NCBI GenBank assembly: GCA_947374535.1
Contig: CANCCJ010000022.1
Span: forward strand, 1-35,736
Reading direction: 5' to 3'
Source of the DNA: Comamonadaceae bacterium
GTDB lineage: Bacteria > Pseudomonadota > Gammaproteobacteria > Burkholderiales > Burkholderiaceae
Length of the DNA stretch: 35,736 nt
Position numbers and translations under genes: made by a program. The notes below the pieces were generated by a model. That model did no database searches, was not told the DNA's origin, and was given only the letters and a program-made list of their open reading frames with translations. Below are positions 1-7,806 of the stretch, in pieces; the first letter of the stretch is position 1; every line of letters starts with the position of its first letter.

Positions 1-2972
1 GGCGCGAACAAGAACGCACACCTCGCAACATTGACGTACCTGATACAACCCCCGCACATCTGGTGCAACAACACATGGATTGGCAAGTTGCGCTAGAGGC
101 CAAAGCCACCCATGCACGCACCCTGTGGAGCGATGCCGTTTGGCAAGCGCTGGGAACAGCCATTGCAAGTAAAGCCATCAAGGGCCGTGGCATCACAGGC
201 CCCAACTTGGCCCGTTGGTCGAATGCGCTGAAAGAATGGGCCGAACAAAGCGCCCCCATCAAAACCGAATGGCTGAACCGCTTTGCCACCAGCGAGCTAA
301 ACGACAAGGGCTGGGCTGATGCAACAGGCTTTGCTTTCTTCGCTGCTGTGGAAGACTACGTGGCCTACCTCAACAATGAGCCCGAAACGCACAGGCACAT
401 TGCTCTGCACGCCGCTTACACCATTGGCGTGGCCTACAAAGAAGCCAAGGCGCAACGAGCGGCCTTTGATTTTTCGGACCTGCTGCAAAACTTGCATCAC
501 GCCGTGATGGCCGACGATGGCCGATTGGCCACCGCCATTCGCCAGCAATACCCCGTGGCGCTGGTGGACGAGTTTCAAGACACCGACCCTTGGCAGTACG
601 GCACGCTCAACCGCATTTACGACACCCACGCTTGCACCGACGCTCAAGCACTGGTGATGATTGGCGACCCCAAGCAAGCCATCTACAGTTTCCGTGGCGC
701 GGATTTAGGCACCTACCTTCAGGCGCGTGACGATGCGCTCACCAACAACCCACTCGCGCTACACACACTCAGCGGCAACCGCCGCTCAAGCAATGGCTTG
801 GTGAATGCCGTGAACCATGTGTTCACACAAACTGAAGCACCCTTTTCATCCCACATTGATTTCGTGCGCGTGAGCGCCGATGGCGGCGTGGCCCCACTCA
901 GCAAAACAGACGGCACCGTACACACCGCCATGACGGTGTGGCACATCCCCTGCAGCGAGAAACCCACCAAAGCCAGCACGCATGTGCAAAAAATGTCAGA
1001 AGCATTTGCCAACCACGTGGCGCAATTACTCAATGACGGTTTGGCACAACCCGGCGACATGGCGGTGCTGGTACGCGGCCAACAACATGCCGATGCCATA
1101 CGCGCAGCACTGCGCGAGCGCCACATACCGAGTGTGTATTTGTCTGACCGCAGCAATGTGTATGCGTCGCCCGAAGCGCTAGACCTCTGGCGCTTGCTGC
1201 GTGCAGTGGCATCACCGCGCCAAACCGCATGGGTGCGCTCAGCGGTTGGCAGTCGTTTGTGGGCCTTGGACTTAGATGCTGTACTACACATCACCAACAA
1301 CGAAGCACAGTGGGAAAACTTGCTCGACAGCTTTCATCAGTGGCACCACTTGTGGCAACAGCAAGGCGTGCTGCCCATGCTGCACCACTGGATGCACAGC
1401 CAAGGCGTTGCGCAGCGTTTACTGGCACACACCGACGGCGAGCGACGACTGAGCAACCTGCTGCACTTGGGCGAATTGCTGCAACACGCTGCACAAAGTT
1501 TGCAAGGTGAACACGCGTTAGTACGCTTTGTGGGCGAGCAAATTCATGCACCCACACAAAGTGCTGATGCACAAAAAATGCGCCTTGAAACCGATGCGCA
1601 ATGTGTGCAAGTCATCACGTATCACAAGAGCAAGGGCTTGCAATATCCACTGGTGTTTGTGCCGTTTGCGTGCAGCTTCAAAACGGAAACCGCAGCCAAA
1701 TCCAACTACGCCGATGACGACGAAGACACCGCAGACAAAGAAGCGCCCTCGTCCGTCGAAGAAGACATGCGCTTGTTGTATGTGGCGCTCACGCGTGCGC
1801 AACGTGCCTTGTGGCTAGGCATGGCTGAAACGTATGGCGACATCAGCGGTGATGCGGCCAAAGACACGCTCAAGCAAAGCGCAACGGCCAAATTGCTCAA
1901 GCGCCAAGAACGTGGCGACTTGGCAGCACAGCTCAACACCTTGTGGGGCAGCTGCGCAGACATTGCCATTCAAACATTGCCCGAAGGTACAAAAGTGATG
2001 TACCAAGCCCCAACCGACTCAGCGGCTGCGCAAGATGCACGCACACCCACACGCGCGCACCACAGTCTGTGGTGGACGGCCAGCTTCAGCGCCCTCACGC
2101 GCGGGCTCGTGTCTGAATCCAAACGCGACGAAGCCGTGGCCGACGCCATCACAGACGCCATCGCCGATGCACAGCCTGATGTGGTGACTGCATCTGCCGC
2201 ACCTGCGCCAGATCCCGAGAACATCAGCGCGTGGCAAACCTTCCCCGCAGGTGCGCGCTATGGAACGCTGCTGCACGACTTGTTGGAATGGTTGTCGCAA
2301 AACGATTGGCCCGTGACGAACGAACACGCCCCCGCATGGGCCCAGCACGCCTGGGCCCACTTGCTAGAACGCAAAGCCAGCTGGCTGCAACTCGATGACG
2401 GACCGCGCGCACAACTAGAGCCGTGGCTCAAAGCCGTGGTGCAAACACCCCTGCCTTTGCATGAACTCAACGCTGCACCGTTGAAACTGTGCGAACTCAG
2501 CACCGAGCACATGTGGCCCGAAATGGAGTTCAATTTAGAGGTGGCACACATCAACGCCACGGCGCTAGACCGACTCATTCAATCCCATGTGTTTGAAGGT
2601 TCAGCCCGCCCTGCCCTGCAAGCGCGTGTGATGCAAGGCATGCTCACCGGCTCAATGGACTTGGTGCTGCAACACGACGGCCGCTATTGGGTGGTCGACT
2701 ACAAATCCAACAAACTGCCCCGCTACGACAGCGCCACCTTGCAAGACGCCGTGCTGCACAAACGCTACGAAGTGCAATACGTGCTCTACACCTTGGCCCT
2801 GCACCGCCTACTCAAAGTGCGCCTACCCGGCTACGACTACGCGCAACACATGGGCGGCGCGGTGTACATGTTCTTGCGTGGCATTCACGCAGAAGGTGCG
2901 GGCGTGCATGTGTGCAGACCACCGCAGGCGCTCATTGAGGCGTTGGATGATTTGTTTGCTGGGCCGATTTAA
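1..2972 (+). CDS. recB: RecB, exodeoxyribonuclease V beta subunit (5'-truncated by window edge)
   Basis: RecB is the 3'-5' helicase and nuclease subunit of RecBCD, which processes double-strand breaks and degrades linear foreign DNA. The frame is open from the first bases, so the true start and the Walker A region lie outside the window; about 989 codons remain of a family usually near 1,200. UvrD-type helicase motifs are visible: DEFQDTD (about nt 567-587), GDPKQAIYSFRGAD just after it, SGNRR, then HKSKGLQYPLVFVPF and LLYVALTRAQRALWLG. The C-terminal nuclease domain has GSMDLV followed by VVDYKSNKL (about nt 2649-2712) and a downstream YEVQYVLYTLAL motif. The TAA stop (2970-2972) overlaps the stop codon of the convergent ccdB-like gene by two bases. 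recC presumably lies upstream and recD lies downstream beyond the toxin-antitoxin pair. Identity is secure; function is assumed intact because no frameshift is seen. Confidence 0.96.
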   Translation, partial: REQERTPRNIDVPDTTPAHLVQQHMDWQVALEAKATHARTLWSDAVWQALGTAIASKAIKGRGITGPNLARWSNALKEWAEQSAPIKTEWLNRFATSELNDKGWADATGFAFFAAVEDYVAYLNNEPETHRHIALHAAYTIGVAYKEAKAQRAAFDFSDLLQNLHHAVMADDGRLATAIRQQYPVALVDEFQDTDPWQYGTLNRIYDTHACTDAQALVMIGDPKQAIYSFRGADLGTYLQARDDALTNNPLALHTLSGNRRSSNGLVNAVNHVFTQTEAPFSSHIDFVRVSADGGVAPLSKTDGTVHTAMTVWHIPCSEKPTKASTHVQKMSEAFANHVAQLLNDGLAQPGDMAVLVRGQQHADAIRAALRERHIPSVYLSDRSNVYASPEALDLWRLLRAVASPRQTAWVRSAVGSRLWALDLDAVLHITNNEAQWENLLDSFHQWHHLWQQQGVLPMLHHWMHSQGVAQRLLAHTDGERRLSNLLHLGELLQHAAQSLQGEHALVRFVGEQIHAPTQSADAQKMRLETDAQCVQVITYHKSKGLQYPLVFVPFACSFKTETAAKSNYADDDEDTADKEAPSSVEEDMRLLYVALTRAQRALWLGMAETYGDISGDAAKDTLKQSATAKLLKRQERGDLAAQLNTLWGSCADIAIQTLPEGTKVMYQAPTDSAAAQDARTPTRAHHSLWWTASFSALTRGLVSESKRDEAVADAITDAIADAQPDVVTASAAPAPDPENISAWQTFPAGARYGTLLHDLLEWLSQNDWPVTNEHAPAWAQHAWAHLLERKASWLQLDDGPRAQLEPWLKAVVQTPLPLHELNAAPLKLCELSTEHMWPEMEFNLEVAHINATALDRLIQSHVFEGSARPALQARVMQGMLTGSMDLVLQHDGRYWVVDYKSNKLPRYDSATLQDAVLHKRYEVQYVLYTLALHRLLKVRLPGYDYAQHMGGAVYMFLRGIHAEGAGVHVCRPPQALIEALDDLFAGPI

Positions 2973-3292
2973 TGCCAAGAGCGAGTAAGTAACTCGTCCA
3001 ACGCATCCGCAATTTCTTGTCCATGCTCAGCCAGAGATCCCACACATTCACCCAGCTGATCGAGTGCTACAGACACCATATCTAAGGGATGCAGCACCAA
3101 CACTGCGCCACGCACTTTGAAGCTTGGGTTCATACGCGTGCCAACAATGCCCGCAGGCAGAGCGCTGCGTTTGACCAAAGGCACCACCACTCGACGGCGG
3201 TAACCGTCAAACAAAGAAGACTGCACCACGACAACATAAGGAATGGTGTCCTTCAACGGTCCTTTGTTTTTGTGAAGATCGAGCTGAGCCAT
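2969..3292 (-). CDS. ccdB: CcdB-like toxin
   Basis: A 107-residue protein resembling CcdB, the gyrase-poisoning toxin of the F-plasmid ccd module. Visible family traits are the N-terminal stretch PYVVVVQSSLFDGYRRRVVVPLV, typical of CcdB beta strands, and a central LHPLDMVSVALDQLGE resembling the region before the C-terminal helix. F-plasmid CcdB ends in Trp-Gly-Ile, needed for gyrase poisoning. This protein ends Ser-Trp-His, so its potency or target cannot be assumed. The start ATG shares one base with the stop of the upstream antitoxin gene (TGATG), the classical translational coupling of ccdAB. The gene runs against recB and recD, and its TAA overlaps the recB stop. The call rests on sequence pattern plus pairing with a CcdA-like gene. 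Confidence 0.88.
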   Translation of the reverse strand: MAQLDLHKNKGPLKDTIPYVVVVQSSLFDGYRRRVVVPLVKRSALPAGIVGTRMNPSFKVRGAVLVLHPLDMVSVALDQLGECVGSLAEHGQEIADALDELLTRSWH

Positions 3293-3549
3293 CAGAGCGT
3301 GGAGTGTTCATCGGCAAATGAGCCAACTTGTGCGTGCAAGGCATTCCAGCCCGCCACGGTTTGGTCTGCCTGCTGCTGACGACTTGATCGCGCCTGCTTT
3401 TGCGCCACGACATAGGCCGTGAGCAACTCCTCAGCAGTTGCCGATAAATTAGAGGTGTAGTCTTTGAGGTCGGCAACCAAGCTTTCGCTCAAGGTGAGAT
3501 TGACTGGGCGTTTTCGCGATGCGAATGTTGGGGTGTTGCTGCGTGGCAT
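3292..3549 (-). CDS. ccdA: CcdA-like antitoxin
   Basis: An 85-residue protein with a ribbon-helix-helix-like N-terminus (KRPVNLTLSESLVADLKDY) and an acidic C-terminal tail containing GSFADE, the same motif as in the toxin-binding tail of F-plasmid CcdA. I chose the ATG at 3549 because GGGAG lies about 6 nt upstream. The longer in-frame start at 3576 would lie inside the palindromic operator and next to the inferred transcription start. CcdA proteins neutralise CcdB and repress their own operon through the RHH domain, and a 19-bp palindrome sits directly upstream here. The stop codon overlaps the ccdB start by one base. The module lies entirely between recB and recD, antisense to both. Confidence 0.87.
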   Translation of the reverse strand: MPRSNTPTFASRKRPVNLTLSESLVADLKDYTSNLSATAEELLTAYVVAQKQARSSRQQQADQTVAGWNALHAQVGSFADEHSTL

Positions 3550-3568
3550 GTTAGCTCCCAATAAAAGT

Positions 3569-3587
3569 ATGCGCATATTATGCGCAT
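3569..3587. promoter_or_regulatory. Palindromic operator candidate for ccdAB
   Basis: ATGCGCATATTATGCGCAT consists of two self-palindromic ATGCGCAT octamers separated by ATT, making a 19-bp dyad. It begins 20 bp upstream of the ccdA start and overlaps the inferred -10 box. Placement and symmetry fit binding by the RHH antitoxin and autoregulation, as known for ccd operons. Binding is inferred. Confidence 0.65.
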
Positions 3588-3605
3588 CAATTCAAATTCT
3601 GTCAC
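3577..3605 (-). promoter_or_regulatory. Putative sigma-70 promoter of ccdAB
   Basis: On the minus strand GTGACA (3605-3600) and CATAAT (3582-3577) are separated by exactly 17 bp, each matching five of six consensus bases. Transcription would start near 3570, giving a leader of about 20 nt before the ccdA ATG at 3549. The -10 box lies inside the palindrome, so a bound repressor would block polymerase. Confidence 0.6.
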
Positions 3606-3625
3606 CCCTAGTAAACTGACAGCGC

Positions 3626-5452
3626 ATGCCATCACCCAACACCCTCTCACCTTTGCTTCAATCCTCATGGGCCCAATCCACGCCTCTGACGGGCTTGGAT
3701 AAATCACTGGCCAACTTGCTCAACAGCAAACTACCCAGCGACGACCCGCGCCACCTGTGGCTAGCGGCACTCACCAGCCACCAATGGGGACGGGGCCACG
3801 CGTGCCTAGACCTCGCCACGCTGCAAACGCAAGCTGCTGAGTTGCTGGGATGGACCGATGAACAAACCGCTGCGCTACCAAGCAAGCTGCACGAAGCCGC
3901 CGCCACCTTGCCGTGGACGCAAGGCAATGCTTCGCCGCTGGTGCTGACCGAAGACAAACAAGGCGCACGTTTGTATTTGCGCCGCGCTTGGTCGGCTGAA
4001 CAAAACATTCAACACAACATCGCGCAGCGTTTGGCGCTGCCCTGCGAGGTGCCAGCGGACTTACAACAGCGCTTGGACGAGTTGTTCACCCCCACCAACA
4101 ATGGCGCGCCCGATATGCAACGCCTCGCCTGCGAGGTGGCCGCGCAAAACCGCATCACGCTCATCACGGGGGGGCCGGGTACGGGCAAGACCACCACGGT
4201 GGTGAAGCTGCTGTCGCTCTTGGTGCGCACTGCACCGCGCGAACTGCAAATTCATTTGACCGCACCCACAGGCAAAGCGGCAGCGCGTTTGACGGAATCC
4301 ATCAGCAACGCACTCACCAAGATGCCCGCCGATAAGCGTCCGCACATGCCCAGCCAAGCGCAAACCCTGCACCGCTTGTTGCAAACCAATAGCAAAACAT
4401 CGCAGGTGCATCAACTCGCCACCGATGTGGTGGTGGTCGACGAAGCGTCCATGATTGACCTAGAGATGATGGCCCGCTTGCTGCAAGCTGTGCCGCCCAC
4501 CGCGCGTTTGATTTTGCTGGGCGACAAAGACCAACTCGCATCTGTAGAAGCAGGTGCCGTCATGTCGCAGCTGTGCACGGGCAGTTTGCTCAAAGCTCAA
4601 ACCGTCACACTCATTCACAGCCACCGCTTCGATGCCAAGAGTGGCATTGGACAGTGGGCGCGTGCCGTGAATACGAATGCGGCCGACAACACCCCCGCAC
4701 TCAAAGCGCTGTGGAAAGACGCGCCCGACTGGCTGGCCACCTTGCCCTTGCAACAAAGCCTGCACATTGATAGTGAGGGCTGCGCCCCCGAGCCAGACGT
4801 CACACGTCTACAACTTTCCAGCGCCAGCGACCCCAAGCTGGCTGTGGGGTTGCGCTACGGATGGCGCAACTGGCTGGCCTTGCTAGACGCACACCGGCCT
4901 AGCAAAACAGCGCCAGCCTCGCATTGCAGCGATGCACAAGCGGTGACGATGCTTAACGCCTTCACCGAGTTTTGTGTGCTGTGCGCTGTGCGCGAAGGCC
5001 CGCTGGGTGTGACACAGCTCAACACGCAGGTCGAGCACGCGCTGGGCTTGGGCCAAAGCGCTTGGTACGTGGGCCGCCCCGTGATGGTCACGCGCAACGA
5101 CTACGCACTTGACCTGATGAACGGCGACATTGGCCTGTGCCTGCCCAGCCCCGATGGTGTGCTGCGCGTGGCTTTTCCTGCGGTGGATGGCGGCGTGCGC
5201 TGGGTCATGCCCTCGCGCCTAGACAGCGTGGAGACTGTGTTTGCCATGACCGTGCACAAATCGCAGGGCTCAGAGTTTGCGCATGTGTTGCTGGTGATTC
5301 CCGCTCAGGAGTCGCCCGTGCTCACACGTGAGCTGGTGTACACCGGCCTCACACGCGCCAAAAAACGCCTCACGCTGTGGGCACCGCAGCTGGGTGTGTT
5401 GTGGCATGGCTGTGCGCGGCGTGTGTTACGCAGCGGTGGTTTGGGCGATTAA
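3626..5452 (+). CDS. recD: RecD, exodeoxyribonuclease V alpha subunit
   Basis: RecD is the 5'-3' helicase subunit of RecBCD. The 608-residue length is typical of the family. Motifs: Walker A GGPGTGKTT at residues 182-190, TAPTGKAAARL at about 212-222, Walker B DEAS at 272-275, LLGDKDQLASVEAGAV after it, and the SF1B motifs VHKSQGSEF (543-551) and YTGLTRAKKR (572-581). The start ATG has no strong Shine-Dalgarno sequence; it lies 76 bp from the divergent ccdA start. It is separated from recB by 653 bp holding ccdAB on the other strand, so either recB transcripts read through an antisense toxin-antitoxin pair or recD has its own promoter in 3550-3625. zorA starts 18 bp after the recD stop, so recD and the Zorya-like genes are probably co-transcribed. 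Confidence 0.96.
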   Translation: MPSPNTLSPLLQSSWAQSTPLTGLDKSLANLLNSKLPSDDPRHLWLAALTSHQWGRGHACLDLATLQTQAAELLGWTDEQTAALPSKLHEAAATLPWTQGNASPLVLTEDKQGARLYLRRAWSAEQNIQHNIAQRLALPCEVPADLQQRLDELFTPTNNGAPDMQRLACEVAAQNRITLITGGPGTGKTTTVVKLLSLLVRTAPRELQIHLTAPTGKAAARLTESISNALTKMPADKRPHMPSQAQTLHRLLQTNSKTSQVHQLATDVVVVDEASMIDLEMMARLLQAVPPTARLILLGDKDQLASVEAGAVMSQLCTGSLLKAQTVTLIHSHRFDAKSGIGQWARAVNTNAADNTPALKALWKDAPDWLATLPLQQSLHIDSEGCAPEPDVTRLQLSSASDPKLAVGLRYGWRNWLALLDAHRPSKTAPASHCSDAQAVTMLNAFTEFCVLCAVREGPLGVTQLNTQVEHALGLGQSAWYVGRPVMVTRNDYALDLMNGDIGLCLPSPDGVLRVAFPAVDGGVRWVMPSRLDSVETVFAMTVHKSQGSEFAHVLLVIPAQESPVLTRELVYTGLTRAKKRLTLWAPQLGVLWHGCARRVLRSGGLGD

Positions 5453-5470
5453 CTTGTTCACAATAGAGAT

Positions 5471-7021
5471 ATGCCTACGAATCAATACCTAGTCCAACTC
5501 CAACAGTTGGCTGTGCCACTGGCCATTGCAGCCGTGATTTTTGTGTTCTCGCTCATCAGCTTCGGCGTGTGGGCTTCACGCATTCGCAAAGTGCGCACCG
5601 AGGTGGTGGCGCTAGACGCCCGCCTAGGTGCCAACCAAGGCAGCAGCCGCGAAGCACTGGCTTTGGCCGAAACCAAAACCACCGATGAAGAGCTGAAGTT
5701 CTTGCTGCGCGAAACCGAGGCAGGCCTGATTGACCTGCCCACACAACACGGCATGAACCAAGGCCCACGCAGCAGCTACAGCTTTCGCAGCCATGCCGAT
5801 ACATGGACGGTGCGCAGCGTGTTGGGTGGCCGCATGAACTTGGCTTTGTTCGAAACCATGCCCAATTTGCTGATTGGTTTTGGTTTGATGTGCACCTTCA
5901 TCTTTTTGGCGGTGGCTTTGCAGCAAGCAGGGTTGGCGCTTAATGCGCTCGATGTGTCTGCACGTCAACAAGACCAAGCCTTGCAGTCGCTCATTGCCAC
6001 GGCGGGCGGTAAGTTCATCACTTCCATCGCAGGCTTGTTGTGTTCGCTGCTGTGGAACTGGCGCGCCAAAGTGGCTCTGGAAAATTTGCAGTCCAGCATC
6101 GACACGCTGTGTCACACGCTGCGCAGCAAGGTACCCGACAACGCCGCCGAGGCCAGTGTGCGCATGCAGCTGGCCTTGTTCCAAGACATCTTGGATGAAA
6201 ACCGTTCACAGGTGAGCCAGTTGCGCCGCTTTGAGGGCGATTTTGCCAACGCGATTGGCGACGCCCTCTCGCGCAACATGCAACCCGCGTTTGACAAGCT
6301 GGGCACTTTGGCCGACAGCATTCAGGCGTCGAGCCAAAGCTTTGGCAGCGCCGGTAGCCAAGCCGCTGGTGAGTTGAGCAAAGCGGGCGCTGCCATGACG
6401 CAAGGCATTGAAAGCGGCTTAGCTTCATTCAGCGATGCCGTCAGCACCTTGGCGCAAACCATTCAAACCACACGCGCCACGGTGACCGACCTCGACGCCG
6501 CCCTTGGCCGCGCCGCCGCCGCTGGCAACCAAGGCACGCAGCAGATGGAAACCTTGCTGAGCAGTTTTGGTCAAACCATTGCCAGCGTGCAAGGCGCCAT
6601 GTCGGGCTTGCAAGGCACGGTGGAGAAGATTGACCACATGGCCGACAAATTCAATGAAAGCGCCAGCTCAATTGAAAGCTCAGTCAACCTGCAACGCGCC
6701 GCGGCCAATGACTTCAAAGAGGCCTTGGTGCCGATGAACCAAGCGCTCGGTCAAACCGTGGAGACACTTAAAACCAGCGCAGTCTCTGCCGAGGAAGCGC
6801 TGGGCCATGTGCGCACGCATTTGCAAGACGCGCAAAAAGCGCTCACCGGCACGGTGGATGCGCTCACCCAAGGCGTGTCGGGCTACAGCACACAAATTGC
6901 CGACCTGCACACCAAGATGGACCAACATTTGGCCAGCGCGGTGAACCAGCTCAGCGGCAGCATCACCAACCTCGAAGAAGTGTTGGACGAGTTCATCGAC
7001 GCTTTGCCGCCCAAGGCTTAA
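5471..7021 (+). CDS. zorA: ZorA-like MotA/ExbB-family channel with long tail (Zorya defence)
   Basis: A 516-residue inner-membrane protein. It has one N-terminal membrane segment (about residues 12-34), a soluble stretch rich in charged residues, two further membrane segments (about 130-150 and 178-198) typical of MotA/TolQ/ExbB proton channels, and then a soluble tail of over 300 residues. The tail is rich in Ala, Gln and Ser with heptad-like patterns, consistent with an extended helical tail. In Zorya, ZorA pentamers surround a ZorB dimer to form a proton-driven motor whose long tail reaches into the cytoplasm and is needed for anti-phage activity. Flagellar MotA lacks such a tail, and the neighbours are zorB and a zorC-like gene, so Zorya is preferred over flagellar or Tol functions. 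The start follows recD by 18 bp; the ribosome site is weak (AGAGAT). Confidence 0.85.
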   Translation: MPTNQYLVQLQQLAVPLAIAAVIFVFSLISFGVWASRIRKVRTEVVALDARLGANQGSSREALALAETKTTDEELKFLLRETEAGLIDLPTQHGMNQGPRSSYSFRSHADTWTVRSVLGGRMNLALFETMPNLLIGFGLMCTFIFLAVALQQAGLALNALDVSARQQDQALQSLIATAGGKFITSIAGLLCSLLWNWRAKVALENLQSSIDTLCHTLRSKVPDNAAEASVRMQLALFQDILDENRSQVSQLRRFEGDFANAIGDALSRNMQPAFDKLGTLADSIQASSQSFGSAGSQAAGELSKAGAAMTQGIESGLASFSDAVSTLAQTIQTTRATVTDLDAALGRAAAAGNQGTQQMETLLSSFGQTIASVQGAMSGLQGTVEKIDHMADKFNESASSIESSVNLQRAAANDFKEALVPMNQALGQTVETLKTSAVSAEEALGHVRTHLQDAQKALTGTVDALTQGVSGYSTQIADLHTKMDQHLASAVNQLSGSITNLEEVLDEFIDALPPKA

Positions 7022-7038
7022 AGCCACGCACGTCAATC

Positions 7039-7791
7039 ATGTTCATCAAAACACGCCGCAACACCGCGGCCACCAACGAACAGGTGGAAGAGTCGGGTTA
7101 CATGGCTTCGGCCAGTGACTTGATGATCGGCCTGCTGTTCATCTTCATCGTGATGGTGATGGTGCTGCTCTCACGCAAGCCCGAGCAAACCCCCGAGCCT
7201 CCCGCCGACCCACTGGCCACGGTGGTGCACACCATCGGTACCAAGCTGCAAAACGCGGGTGTCCCGGTAACCATCAACCAAGTCTCGGGCGTCATCAGCT
7301 TGCCCGCCGACACCTTGTTTGCGCGTGGCAGTGCTGACCTAGAAGCCATCGGTGTGAGCACCCTGCGCCAATCTGCCGAACAGCTGCAGCACGTCTTGCC
7401 TTGCTACATCTATTCACAACGCCGTCAACTGCCCGCCGACTGCCCACCCAACCCACAGCAAGTGGAGATTGAAACCATCTTGATTGAAGGCCACACCGAC
7501 TCGGTGCCCCTGCACCGTGGCGACTACAACAACTGGCATTTGGGCCTTGACCGCGCACGTGCTGTTTACAAAGTGCTGGGCTCAGGCGGCATGCAAACCT
7601 ATCGCAACGAGCGCGAGCAACCCGTGTTTGGCATCAGCTCTTACGCCGACGAGCGCCCCACCAGCAAAGACAACGACGCGCAAAACCGCCGTGTCGAACT
7701 TCGCTTTGTGCTGGCCTTTCAGCCCACCGAAACCGGTGCGGGCAAAGGTGCGAGCAGCACGTTGAAGAAGATGCAAGAGACCGTGCGCTAA
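7039..7791 (+). CDS. zorB: ZorB-like MotB/OmpA-domain protein (Zorya defence)
   Basis: A 250-residue protein with a short cytoplasmic N-terminus, one membrane helix (about residues 27-45) and a periplasmic OmpA/MotB peptidoglycan-binding domain. The motif SASDLMIGLLFIFIVMV places Asp27 at the start of the helix, the position of the essential proton-binding aspartate of MotB/ZorB. OmpA-like signatures are IEGHTDSVP (149-157), LGLDRARAV (168-176) and QNRRVELRF (215-223). Two cysteines (122 and 135) flank an insertion before the conserved core and could form a disulfide. The gene is 17 bp downstream of zorA with no obvious Shine-Dalgarno sequence. All residues needed for a working stator appear present. 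The neighbours and the SDLM motif favour ZorB over a flagellar MotB. Confidence 0.86.
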   Translation: MFIKTRRNTAATNEQVEESGYMASASDLMIGLLFIFIVMVMVLLSRKPEQTPEPPADPLATVVHTIGTKLQNAGVPVTINQVSGVISLPADTLFARGSADLEAIGVSTLRQSAEQLQHVLPCYIYSQRRQLPADCPPNPQQVEIETILIEGHTDSVPLHRGDYNNWHLGLDRARAVYKVLGSGGMQTYRNEREQPVFGISSYADERPTSKDNDAQNRRVELRFVLAFQPTETGAGKGASSTLKKMQETVR

Positions 7792-7806
7792 GCCAACGCC
7801 TTCACG

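Noticed and set aside
2969..3549. ccdAB region as the edge of an insertion element or integron cassette
   Set aside because: No transposase, integrase, terminal inverted repeats or attC-like structure is visible around it.
3550..3576. Longer start for the ccdA-like gene
   Set aside because: It lies inside the operator and next to the inferred transcription start; the ATG at 3549 has a good ribosome site.
5471..7791. Reading the pair as flagellar MotA-MotB or TolQ-TolR
   Set aside because: The long cytoplasmic tail of the first protein, the third EH_signature-like gene and the position next to recD fit Zorya; no flagellar or tol genes are nearby.
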